DNA of 64,000 nucleotides from NCBI RefSeq assembly GCF_000485595.1, contig NW_014577110.1:215462-279461 (forward strand), given 5' to 3'. Positions 23,977 to 37,148 of this stretch are shown one piece after another; the first letter of the stretch is position 1, and each line of letters starts with the position of its first letter. A program made the translations under genes and the position numbers. A model generated the notes under the pieces. The model saw nothing but the letters and a program-made list of their open reading frames with translations, did not search any database and was not told the origin of the DNA. The stretch is from Priapulus caudatus. Taxonomy: Eukaryota > Priapulida > Priapulimorpha > Priapulimorphida > Priapulidae.

Positions 23977-23985
23977 CGAAGGAAG
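23905..23985. repeat. GA microsatellite near the mucin-like start codon
   Basis: Purine tract of GAGAGA units with AGATAGAGAGA interruptions, ending about 55 bp before the ATG at 24041; probably in the promoter or 5' leader. Confidence 0.85.
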
Positions 23986-24040
23986 TTTTGGTCTCGGTGA
24001 GAGATGAGTATAGGCAGAAGGAGGTGATCCGGGAGCAGCA

Positions 24041-25802
24041 ATGCACGTGTTAATGCGATGCTTCGCATTCGTCCTCGTCACCGTCGGCCACGTTGTAACA
24101 GGTAAGGCGAACCTCTAAACAAATAGCGATTTTTGTTTCATTTCAGGTTATTGTTGGCGATCACCAAAGTGCAATGACAACAATGATATATCATGTCTCT
24201 TACAGGAGTTAATTTGTTGATTTTTAATCATTATTTATACTCACTCTTCTACTTTCATGCTATTAATCATTAGTTGCAATCTTATTCATGATTTTCCTTT
24301 CTTCATGGCTTTATGTATATGTAAAATATTATACATCCATGCAAAAAATCGCTCCCCAACACACACAATGACACGTATGGACATACGCACCAACGCACGC
24401 ACACGGATCTTACGTACAGCTAGAGGTGCATGCGTAGGTTGGCCGTATGTATAAGATAGCTAACTCCCACGAGGATGAATCGGAATCAAACTTCGCTGAT
24501 ATCGGTGTCTACATTATTAATGACTCGACGACGCTAGCGTACGCCCCCTGTTTCTTCAATCAATTACGTCTCACGTTGATTATGAATTAAACTACACAAG
24601 CAAGCAATTGTTGGTCATTAGTGGCCTTAGAGAGAGAAAAGAGAGAGAGAGGGTTACACAGCGGCAAACAAGTATTGTATTCAGCAAACGGTGGCGACAG
24701 GATGGCGCCGAGGATGGGTGACGCGACGCGCCACACCTACGAGCCAAGGTCCGGCCGCTAATGACGAAAAACAGGTCGGATACAAATGTCGCCGGGCTGT
24801 TTTCGGAAACGTATAAATAGGCACGGAGGACGAAAGATCATACAAAGTTATTACCCAGAGGAAGAGACGAGAGACGATCTAGTGGAGAAAGTCAGTCTTC
24901 AAGAATAATTTCTGCGACCACATCGTCTTTACTCTTACTACAATTGCTATCCATTGTCGTCTATTTGCTACAATCTGCTACCTTTTGCTAACTCGACGCT
25001 GCTACGATTCCGGAGCGGAGATCAACAACTTTACAACTCTACGATTCTACGATGCCGGAGCGGAGAAAACAACAACCTTTTCCAGTACAATACAAGCATG
25101 ATCATATCGGCGATTCGCCGTAATATGTAGAGTGTCAATGTCTCCTTAATTGGTAAACGAACCAGCGTACATTTGAGAAAACATGAAGCAAAAACAACAG
25201 TTTTGGTTTCTTTAGTCTTTCAGGTTAAGGTGCATCATATGCTTCCTATATTTTGCCGATCCATCGGATGTTAAAAAACAGTTGCCACTCTCGCATATTG
25301 CATATAGCGAACATTTTTGGTGTACATAATAATTAAATTGCCCAGAGGTTTTGCTTAGTCTCATACAAAATCTCATGGGCAAATAGTTTGAAGATATTTT
25401 GTGTGTTAGTAATTACTCGTATCGCAAACAAATATATATTTATTTTCTACGAATATTCTTTTCGTGAAAAGGTGACATGGTCGGCATACGTCATAACAAT
25501 TCACATCAAAGTATTTGTTTAACATGCTGATATTATGAATATTTACGGACCCCATGAAAACGCACGTATATAGAACGTACGTATATAGAGGACTGAGGCA
25601 TAACGTTGCGCTTTTATACTTGATTAATAAAAATCACACGCACAGCGCCTTGCGCCAACGCACATAAGCGCACACACGAGTGCACGCACGCACGCGCAAA
25701 CACAAACAAACAAACACGCACCGCCAATACACAGACGGGCAAACACACCCACACTTCCCCCATACAGATGCGCGCACACGCGCGCGTGCACACGCACGCA
25801 CG

Positions 25803-25867
<65 letters not shown>

Positions 25868-27363
25868 GCACGCACATACGCACACGTGCACACGTGCAGC
25901 CAGACATGATATCCCGAACACAGCGATAATAGCAACATAACGCAGACAGTAAAGCCCTCCAGACGAAACGATACAGCTGAGGCTTATAAGGTACCTCAAA
26001 TAAGGTATTAGGCTCTTACAAAGTATACCACTTATAAGGTATTATAAGGTACCTCTGGGCTATACCTTACCCATAATAATGACTAATAATAGGCGCACTC
26101 GCCTGCATGCGTTTACCTGTGACTGACGCTCTAGCCGCACAGATTTTTGTTGCCATCAGATAGCTAATAAGATTGCTGGATAGTAGGTCTACATCTGGTT
26201 TATGCCACATTTCCATCATATTTTCACTTTCTGCGTAATTTGGCTGATGACTCGGTCGTTGCGTGATCGATGCAACAAGAGCGTAGCACGTGTACAAACA
26301 GCAGCCTTCCCGCGAGCTCTCAGGTGACACGCCATCAGCGTTTACTACTATAACATCTCACGGTGTACTAGCATCGTGCCATATGCGCCCGTCATGCTGT
26401 TTGCTGTGGTGATTCCTTACAACGTCATCGTTATTGGTGTCAGCGCCATTCCCAACATTGTGATCGGCTCCCTTTCATTTCTGTTGGCTAGTACACCTGT
26501 ATGCGCCTCTCTTTGGTCTTGGTGATTGATTAGGTATCGGTTAGATTGGACGGTGTCTTAAATCATCGACACTTTATTTAAGAAAATCGTTTTTATGCAC
26601 CATTACTACCACACCACACCATTTCAGTTCCCTATACCGATAACAACTCGTTCAATCATAATTAACTTAATCGAATAGCCATACAAATTATTTCCAAACT
26701 ATTTTTGTTTTATACCCGACTGTATCCTCTATCTATTGAAGAATATTTTGTATTTTTCAGTCGTTATAGAGACATAAACCCCCCCTACCCCATCCTCTCT
26801 ATGTCTGTCTCTCTTTTTCTCTCCCCTCGTTCCCCCTTTCCCGTTCTCTTTACATGAGCATATATATATATATCAGTAGTGGTGTAAATATAGGTTTTAA
26901 TAGCAAATTTGTTGTTAATTTATGTGACCGACTGCGTAAAAGCTCGTAACGTAACGTTTTACGCGTAGATAATCGCACCGGACATGCTTCAGCGTGTGTT
27001 GTGTGTGATCAGAAGCTTTTCTACGCTAATTGTTTTGTGCTGGAACGCCATTACACGGACACGCTTCAGCTTCTGGTCGAACATCACGTGTATGAAGCGC
27101 ACCAGGAACTTGTTGTTATGAAAGGAAATCGGTAATCGGAAAGTTTTACTGATTCATCATTACATCCGAACATAATAATAACGCACACAAACCAAGGCGC
27201 GAAAATCCATTTTGAAATGTGGAGGGGGGACACCAGCTAGCGAGTACGCGAAGGGGGGGGGGTCTTGAAATTAGACCCCCTCAGATGCGTTTTCTGCGCA
27301 GCAGGGAGGGATTCGGACCCTTGGACCCCCCTCCTGTACACGCCCCTGCACACACACACGCAC

Positions 27364-27426
<63 letters not shown>

Positions 27427-30400
27427 CACACACACCACACATGCATTTGGTTTGTGATAAGATTACGAAAAGGGTGTCCACATGCAGTCATAAAATCAAG
27501 AAAACAAAAAGCAGAAAACCAATCATTTTGGTGTTGAAGCTGATCACAAAATAAATTGGTCCGTTATTATGTGGGTCCAGTCATATCATAATATGCGTGT
27601 ATATATATCATCAATTTGCAATGAAATACATTATTAAAACCGATGCTCAGTTACTCAGTGTCCTCTTTGCGTGAATATAGCTCGTGTTCTCAGCTTAATC
27701 CTTGAATCAGTGTCTAATGTGAGTGATATTCTCCTAAACTTTTATAAACATACTTTCTTTGATGATTTCTGCATAAGAATTATTTAATATAAGAAAAAAA
27801 ACAGTTGTAAAAAAGAAACGGTACTAAATTTTATCAAGACACATTTTTCTTAAGTTGTGATTGATCATTATTATGCTCTGAAATGCACTTGAATGAAATG
27901 AAAACTGGCAAAAAAAAAGAAAAAAAAGGGAAAGAAAGGGAAATCGTTGACGCACTATCACACACAATAAAAAGGTTCTCACTTCACAAACTATTCGGGG
28001 AGGACCAGACTATGGACATCTCCTGAAATGCCCCTTATTGCCAGAGCCCTGTAGCCCTGGGAGACCTTGAGGCTTTCAACCACCGTGCCAAGTTCCTGTG
28101 TGCTGCAGCTGGCTGGCCGAGTGTAGTGTAGTGACCGAGAAGAAGAAAGAAGAAGAAGACTTCACAAACACACACACACACACACACACACACAACACAC
28201 ACACACACACACACCACACACACACACACACACACCACTTACACACTTACACACAAAATCATGGTGATCCAAAATCGTGGGGGGGAGGGGACATTTGATA
28301 TGATGTCCCCCCTCTGAAAATTTGTGAGGGGGGCATGTCCCCCCTGGATTTGCGCCCCTGACGCAGACACAACCATATATTGACTAGAAAATCGATTGAC
28401 AAGAAAATCTTTCGTTTTCTTCTCATTTACAATGACCACCACGCAAGCAGAGTGCGTTATTGTGGGCTGCCGAAAGGTAGTGTCAAAAGTATCCAATGTT
28501 TACATCAAAATGCGCAATGTTGACGTTGACACTGACGTTGACGTTGTTTACATCAAAATGCGCAATGTTGCGAAATTAAAGTACGCAATGTTGACAATCA
28601 AAATGCGCAATGTTGCGAAATTAAAGTACGCAATGTTGACAAAGCCTGCGCAGTGAAAACAAACAGTTGCATCATGAAAGCTTTAACGCGAATCAAAATT
28701 TTCGATTTGAAATTTTATTTAAGTTACATGAATATCGCGCGACTGTAATATGAACGTACAAAATACAGGAATGACGTATGATAACAACATTTATTCAGAT
28801 TTCCTTACTTAGCTTCTATTTGTTTTGCTGGATTAATGGGGACGCAATTTAATGAATTTATCTTAAACTAAGGTATTTATCTGGATGTGAGTTGTGTCTC
28901 ACTCACATGCGCATAGATTGCAAACAGTGTGGCACACAAACACGAGCGCTGCGCACGCATGCACGGGCGCATACAAATACCCTACACCATACACCATTTT
29001 GATTAGCGAAGCATGTACAGGCTGCCTGATATATCGACCAAACGCGGAGAACGTGCTAGATACGTGACCATATATTATATAGCGTGGTGAGTAAATACAC
29101 CAACCTGTTGGCACTAATTGTGAAAGTGACCATCATATCACAGGTGAGCCTATATGCACAGCGTACAAGCACACACCTCGACCCACACACATTTTTTTGT
29201 CTCTGCTATCCCTATTGCCCCTCTCACTTTCTTTTTTCCTCTCCCTCACACAGACACATTAACAGACATTCACGTACGTACGCATGCTCCCATGTATGCA
29301 CCAACGCACACACGCGATCACACATATGCATGAACGCACACGCATGCGTGGTTATATTCCCTCTCCTTTTTGTCTTTCTTCTAGCCAATCGTTAGCGCTG
29401 GACTAGGTCTGTCGAAGTGGTTCAGCTTCTTTGTCTGTATTTGTTATTCTGCACAGCATGCTGGCAACGGCAAAAAAGACTTATTGGAGAGCCAATTTTC
29501 TCGAGGCCCAGTCGTGAATGTAAACAGCGAACAGTAGGGGGCGATAACCTTTCTTTACGGGAAGCCTTGGAATGACATATGCTGGTTTAGATCGTTGCCC
29601 CTAAACGACGACCTCTTGGAACTAGCTTTAGTAACTATAGCCCGCGTACGGTTGCCGCTGGGCTGTAGGACCAGCCATTAGGGATGCGCGGGACCAACTT
29701 AGTCACGTTTACTCGCGGCTATAAAACGCCTGTGGTAGGCAATTAATGCCTCTTATCCGAAGTGAATATGTCTTAAGTTATATCCGCTACTAAAATTGAA
29801 CCTCTAACTATCGTTGAAATGGTCTACTTGCGGTATTTCTTGTGAACGAACATTCGATTTGCGAACTTCAAACGGCCATTTTTTGTGGCGCTGCAGCAGC
29901 GCCAGTGAGCGGGAACTAGTTCCCGCTGACTGGCTGGAGTAAGTTGGTACCGAGCATTTGTAATGGCTGATCCTATAGCCCAGCTGCAACCGTACGCGGG
30001 TTATAGTTACTAGAGCTATGTTGGAACCAGCCCGCAAGATTATTTATGAGCGATTCCATCAAGTCCTTATCAATAGTCTTACTGAAGTTGTAACCTTCAT
30101 CTGAAGTTGTAATCTTCATCTGAAGTTGTAATCTTTATCTGAAGTTGTAATCTTCATCTGAAGTTGTAATCTTCATCTGAAGTTGTAATCTTTATCTGAA
30201 GTTGTAAGTTGACATCTGTTTGCTGTCTGCTGTTTAAGTCATCTGCTAGACCCCGGAGCGTGACTATTAGCTAGCTCTCACATGACTTCCTATTTCTCAA
30301 GCCTTGAGGACTAATTTGAGGTTTTGTTTCTGTCGACTTTCCTGAAGATTGGTGTAACGAATGCCTTCTTTCAATCTTCTGTAATCAGCCTTGCTCCATT

Positions 30401-33123
30401 GAATTTGGAAATAGGAATAAATTAAGGTTATGGTTGAGGCTATTGACTGTGCCATCTGTTTCAAGAAGGCTGTGCTTGGCTGTGCTTGGCTCAAGATTGA
30501 CTGTGCCATCTCTTGATGAGATTTGGTTCTGACTAGTCTCTTTGTGAGGTTCTATGCACATAGGCACCCACCTCCGCCTTCGTTTTAGCAGTTGTTCTGC
30601 ACCATCATAATATTGATTTGCATGTAATATTTACCAAGCATCGCGATGGCTTCCTAAATTATATACGACAAATATAAATTCCTAGTATGTGATGTTATCA
30701 CACCTGCAGCGTGAAATAAAGCCGTACTGTACGTTGAACTTAACCCAACCCGGCTGTGTGACTAACGTCAATATACAGGTATGCTAACCCTAGCAATACC
30801 GTTTCTTGGAGCTACGTTGAACTATGCATTCATATAGACACGGATTTAGCGTAACCGTGGCAGAGATGATCAGCCTTGTCAAGTCTTTAATAATCTTCGG
30901 TGTTCATGAATTGGGAGTTATTTATAGATATTCCACTGGTTTTTAACAATATAACCTATAATTAGCAAAACAAGCAATATAACGGCAACGTAAAACAAGA
31001 AAGGATTAAGTGATTAATTTCGGTATGTGATCAACTGTAAGGCAAATCAAAGATGAATTAAACTAATTAAATTGTATCCGGTTCGCGTCGCGTTTCGGTT
31101 ACTGCTGTCTCATTCAGAAAAACACATGTAAGTTAACACATGTTAAATCACCTATGACTGTCCTGGTGTTAATACGGCTGAATCATCTCCCGGCAAGACA
31201 GACAGACCCGACTCCTTGACTCTCGTGAAAAATTTGCCCTCATACACTACAGGATACGACAATAATTTAAAACTTTAAATAGTTTTATATTGTACGTTTA
31301 ACATGCAAATTTAAGGGTTTATAAAAAGACCAATACTTTGTCCGAGAATGATGGAAATCGTAACTCGGATTTGACAAATAGAAATATATTCCGTTGGGCG
31401 CCTGCTAATGCACGTTCCAAGAATCTTCGTGTCTCATTGCGTTCGGCTATACCTCGGGAACGTCACCAGGGCAACCAAACTTACAGCCGCGAATTATTAT
31501 CATAACATAAAATATGCAAAGTATATATATATATATAATTATAATTATATATATATATATGAATGTATATATATATATATATGCGTGTGCTGCACGATTA
31601 CTCACTCAGAATTCATTGGTGGGCGAAATATGGTCACCAGACAATATGGCGGCCGCGCGTATGCGTATCCAGCCATATGACTCGACACTATTCATCACAT
31701 AATAATATTATTGTGTTGTTTATTACTCACGGAAAGCCGACCGTTACAACTTGCTGTCGAGAAGTTTAGAAAAACTTACATAGAAAAGGCAAGGCTAATC
31801 GACCTAATAAAGCCAGCGGAGAGTTGAGTTCATTATTCATTTACTCGCAAAATTGCCCGGGTCAATTTGGCTTTCGATCGAGTTGAATATTGCCTAAGTG
31901 CAAAATACTGTTCATTAAAGATGAAATGACTCTAGGATCTGACAGATGCTCCCTTGGGGGGCAGCAATCTGTAATTATTGATTAGCGAGGTGTATAGAGA
32001 TGTGTGAGGGAAGCAAACGCAGACCAGCAGCTTCTGTGTATCCTGTCCGGCGGACGACCGTATAGCTAGCTATACGGCACCCTATCGTTGTACACTATGC
32101 AGCGATAGATTAATATCATTATGTAATGCGAGGAAGCTCGCTTCGTTCTTATTAGCGCTTATCGCCTCACGAAAAGTAATGGGTTCATTATCTCGTACAA
32201 TACCATCCACAGTCTATTCGCGCACTGACATTTCAACGTGAGAACACCACCAAGGCTTCGCAAGTAACCTGCGCTACATGTTGTCGTTCTCGATATGCGG
32301 CTGTATTATCGCACGTAGCATGAATAGCGCTGATAACACATGCCGAGCCTTTAACGGTAATTAATTCGCCGCTTAGCTGCAGTAATTTGCGGCCGAAAAG
32401 TATCGACTAACATATAGAAACTAACTAGCCGCCGTTAAAGAGCCTCGTCTGACGGTGAGCGTCGATAATGCTTGATCGTACTAACCCAGCAGAAATCATT
32501 AATATGTTTACCGTAGCAGCGCGTGTATACGCCGCACGTATATATACCTCAGTATAGCCGACAGAAGTAGGGACGCCATCGATCGCTGTCGAGCACGTGA
32601 CTAACAACACGGATACACCTGCCGCGCGATTGTGTGCGCAGCCCACGTAACGTGTGTCGGCCCGACGTCCCTAGCGGCACTGGGGAGAAACGCTATGGCG
32701 TTTAGACGTCTATGCGAGAGAAAAGTTGACGTTGTTCGTGAACTGCTGTTGAATCTGTCACACGTTGGTAGAGTCCGTGCACCGGCGATATAGCGCTGGT
32801 CCGGTCATGTGCATCGGCTTTCGTCGCTTTGATCGTTGAAGGTTACCCGAAATTCGTTCTCTATGCGTTTATAAGGACCAACAAAGCAACAGAGTTTTGA
32901 GAGTGTGTGTTGCCGATTCCTGCATGCATGTCAACGAACTAGCGATTCCGTGCTGCCGCCGAGTCAGTGCAAGCCAACAATATCTATCCGCTGCATTCTT
33001 TATCTATAGAGTTTACGTGCCAATAAACGCGGTGCGATTCCTTCTTTGTTCCAATAATAGTTCCTCCTTATAATCAAGAATAACAGTAATATGGAAGTGC
33101 CTTGTTTTATTAGGAATCACATA

Positions 33124-33154
<31 letters not shown>

Positions 33155-34547
33155 GTATATTCTCATACAAATAATATATCAATGAATTCTGATTTAGCAG
33201 ACCCAATTCTCGTTCAAAACCACCGAGCAATCCCAAGGCCGTGGCGTAGGTCGCGCATGACCGCAGTTTCCTTGTCGACAGATACTGTGGCTTATACCCA
33301 CGCGTTCGCCAAACATTATCTGGTATGATCACCCACAATCATGTCATGACCACCAATACCTCAACATGTCGAATCGGCTACCGCACCACTATCACAAGGA
33401 TTACTCCCTTCACAGGCTCCTCCACCTACCACACCAGGCTCGTTTGCGCAGAAAATTGCCTTGTGATCTACCCTAAAAAAAACGAAAAAACAAGACTTAG
33501 TGTATGGGTCTCATTCGCCAGAACCCACAAACCGGGACACGTTACAACAATAGCACCGCATCCAGATATCTAATTTTATACAACCAATAATTCCAAGGGA
33601 TACCCCCCCCAAGACACTACTCATCAATCCCCCATCGAGAGAGCTGGAGATAGGTCACGCCGACATTCTTTACCATACTGCATCGAGTATACGGGAACAA
33701 CCACTCACAAACCTCTATATACAGATAGAACAATTCACTTTAAAATTGTTAATCGCACGGGCTGCCTTTCATAAAGTTAATATAATGTTTAATTTTTCGT
33801 GAGTTGCAGTGGTGGCGCACAAAAACACAGCACCTGCTAGCCTGCTATATCGCGAAGAAATGCCCGACAGAAAGCCGTGAAATGCACCAGATCGATAGGT
33901 GTGGCTGTTATTGATGAATTTCCAAGTTTTCTTCTTGCTGTAACATTTCAGTATGATTATTATATTATATAATTCGGGACACGGCCAGAATTTTAATTAC
34001 CGACAATCGCAACATGGGCTTCCGTTAATAGCCACTGTCAATATATACGTTATATAACACTTATCCCAATTTAGGATTCCACATGAAATCCTCCCCCGCG
34101 ACCCACAAACTTGCCCAGAGTTAATCCGCACACTAGGAGGTTGACAAAACACACACATTCGCCTCCACCATCAGAGTCATTGGGCTAATCAATCAAGTGG
34201 CAATCCATCAATTAAACACCTTCCCAAAAGCAGCAGCAGGCGATAGAGCGAGAGCGCCAAGCCACAGGACAACCGCGTAGCCAGGGGGGGAGGGGGTGGG
34301 GGCGGTCCGCCCCCCCAAAACGGCTCAAATATTGGCCGCAAAAATGGCTTAACATATACAATCACCACAATTATATACCACTATCGAGGAGACCGGGCGG
34401 GCATGCCCCAACCCCTAGCACTGGCAGTAGCTACGGCACTGTGGCCAAAAACGTACGGTTGTCAAATTTTGCCATGTGCGTCGCATTGTTAGTATGCATG
34501 TATAAATGTAATTAAACGGTGTGTGTGTGTGTGTGTGTGTGTGTGCT

Positions 34548-34581
<34 letters not shown>

Positions 34582-35840
34582 GTGTGTGTGTGTGTGTGGT
34601 GTGTGTTGTGTGATGTGTGTGTTAACACACAAGTGTGTGTGTCGTTAGTGTGTGCTGTGTATGCGTGTGCATGTGTGGTGTGTATATGTGCGTGTGTGTG
34701 TGTCGTGTGCTGTGTGTGTGGTGTGTGTGTGTGTGGTGTGTGTGTGTGCAGCGGAGAGCATCACAACGAAGAGACCGCGGAGAGAGAAGAGAGAGGGAGA
34801 CCCACTATCGGCAAGGAAGGAGGAGCGGTCCAAAGGAGAGGAGACAACCCCCCCTATTTTTTCACCAAACAAAACCACAAGGAAAAAAAACTCATAGCAC
34901 AAACACACGCACCGCGCGCGCAACGGCAACGCACGCACGCACACAAACACACCACAACAGACCAACACAGCTACACACACACACACACGCGCGCGCGCGC
35001 ATGCCACGGCACGCACGCACGGCCGCGCCGCACGCAACCCCACACACACCGTGCGGACCGCCAACACCAGCCCACTACCCCCACCACATTTTACTAGACA
35101 CTATATGTTCCTAACTCGCTTGTATTAGCCGCCTACAGTTTAATTCCTAGCATATACAACATTTCGCTCTATATTAATATGTATAATTCGTTATAAAAAT
35201 ACTTAGAAAATGGGCAAATGAGGGGTCCGCAGCGTGTCCGGGGACCGGATCTGATAAATTTTTGCTTCTAGACACCACCATTACCTGGCTCGCATGCTGC
35301 TCAGGAAATGCACGGACAATTTTAAAAAAAATCTTGGGGAGGTCCGCCGCCAAACGCCCCCAAAGTGCCTTCGCAAGCTTTTTTAAAACACCCAGAAAAA
35401 CGTAAGCAAAAAAAAGTGCGCGCGTTTATTTTTCCCTGGACAACCCGCTTTTCAAAAATTTGCCTGCGATCCGCGCCTCTAGTGTTGTGTGTGTGTGTGT
35501 ATGTTATGTTCCGTGCGTGCGCTGATCGCGCGCGTTGTGTGTAAATTTTTTGTGGCTTACGCTCTGGGTGCTAGTATGCTGATGGCTATCGCCGATCAGT
35601 CGCCCGCCCCCCACTCCTCGTACGGATTTACGCAGCCCCTGATTCCACACTTCCACGTGGCTCATGCATTGCCGCCACCACCCCCAAAATAAAATCCCTG
35701 GCATACGCGCCCTGGCGAGAGGTGTGTGTGTGCGTGTGTGTGCGTGTGTGTGTGCGCTGTGTGTTATGTGTGGCGCTGCGTGTGGTGTATGCCGTGCGTG
35801 GGTGTCGCGTGCCGTGCGTGTGTCTGTGTGTATATGTGTG

Positions 35841-35915
<75 letters not shown>

Positions 35916-37073
35916 GCTGTCTGTGTGTGTGAGGGTGTTGTGTGGTGTGTGTGCTGTTGTGTGTGTGTGTGGTGTGTGTGTGTGTGCGTGCGTGGCGTTG
36001 CGTGTGTGTGCATGGCAGAGAAAAGAGAAGGGAGAAAACCAAGAGGGAGAGGGAAAGTGTAAGGCAGATGAGAAGCTAATTTTTTAAATTACAGTAATAG
36101 GTGGAGAGACGAACGGAGAAGCTATTGTTGGTGCCGTTATTCCAATATCGTTCCGCATATTATTGCTGTGACCAGTATTTTTTTTTGTGGCATGCATAAC
36201 CGAATCAGGGAACTGATAAAAGTATATCCGATTATTGTCGATTCTGATACATTTCCGTCGCAGTTTGCTTGCTGCAGGCGAACTGGGGAGGTTACGCAGT
36301 CTTCCAAACGAATCCTACGCACCCTCTTATTCCCTTTATCGTGTCTCACATCCCACGCGCAGTCATAATCCTTCCTAGTAATCGCAATGCATCGCACAAT
36401 GCGAATCAAAATTATCCGACTCCGCAATATTGTAACGTAAATGTTTAAAATTTTATTATTTTCTTGCTCTGCAAAATGCCGATGCGCAATCTGTGGTGGG
36501 CAGGTCGTGCGGTAAAGGTAAGCTTCGTGCAAACGGGTGCTGTTATAGTAATAGGCGAGCTGTCCATGGCAAATCTGCCGCACCCTGTAAAATCCACCTG
36601 CGGCACGACAGCTACGTAGGCACGACACAGCCGGCAGACGCAGACAACTGGGGGGTTGCCTTAAACGCACATGGATTTTAGGAGAGAGAGAGAGACAGAG
36701 ATAGAGCGAGAGAGAGAGAGATGAGAGACGAGAGAGATAGGAGAGAGATGGAGAAGAGAGAGAGGAGAGAAGAGAGAGAGAGACGAGAAGAGAGAGGAAA
36801 GAAAGAGAGGAGAGAGAGAAGAGAGCAGAGAGAGAGAGAGAGAAAGGAGAGAGAGGAGAGAGAGAAGAGAGAAAGAGAGAGAGAAGAGAGAGAAGAGAGA
36901 GAGAAAGAGAGAGAGAGAGAAGAGGTAGAGAGAAAGAGAGAGAGAGAGGATAGAGAGATGAGAGACGTAAAGAGAGAGACGAGAGAGAGAAAGAGAGAGA
37001 GAGCGAGGAGGAGAGGAGAGCAGAGGAGAGAGAGAGAACGAGAGAGAGGACCAAGAGAAGAGCACGAGAGCGA

Positions 37074-37148
<75 letters not shown>

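Larger units (their letters stand above)
19905..24040. other. Divergent intergenic DNA, chitinase to mucin-like gene
   Basis: No coding exon recognised. Contents include TA-flanked palindrome 20471-20600, MITE 20802-20879, long palindrome 21866-22031, a G/C-run repeat 22395-22570, inverted repeat 23022-23124 and a GA microsatellite 23905-23985. The promoter and 5' leader of the mucin-like gene must lie near its right end, but I see no convincing TATA box. Confidence 0.5.

Noticed and set aside
25614-25999. Cys/Val-rich and Thr/His-rich open frames
   Set aside because: They are translations of a CA microsatellite; the same applies to frames at 27219-27554, 28035-28298, 34519-35114 and 35504-36087.
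28000-28160. 3' end of a LINE
   Set aside because: The GAAGAAGAAAGAAGAAG tail is suggestive, but I found no reverse transcriptase remnant and no recognisable family sequence, so it is not annotated.
30082-30208. CRISPR-like array
   Set aside because: The 19-bp units are directly contiguous with no spacers, and the DNA is animal nuclear sequence.
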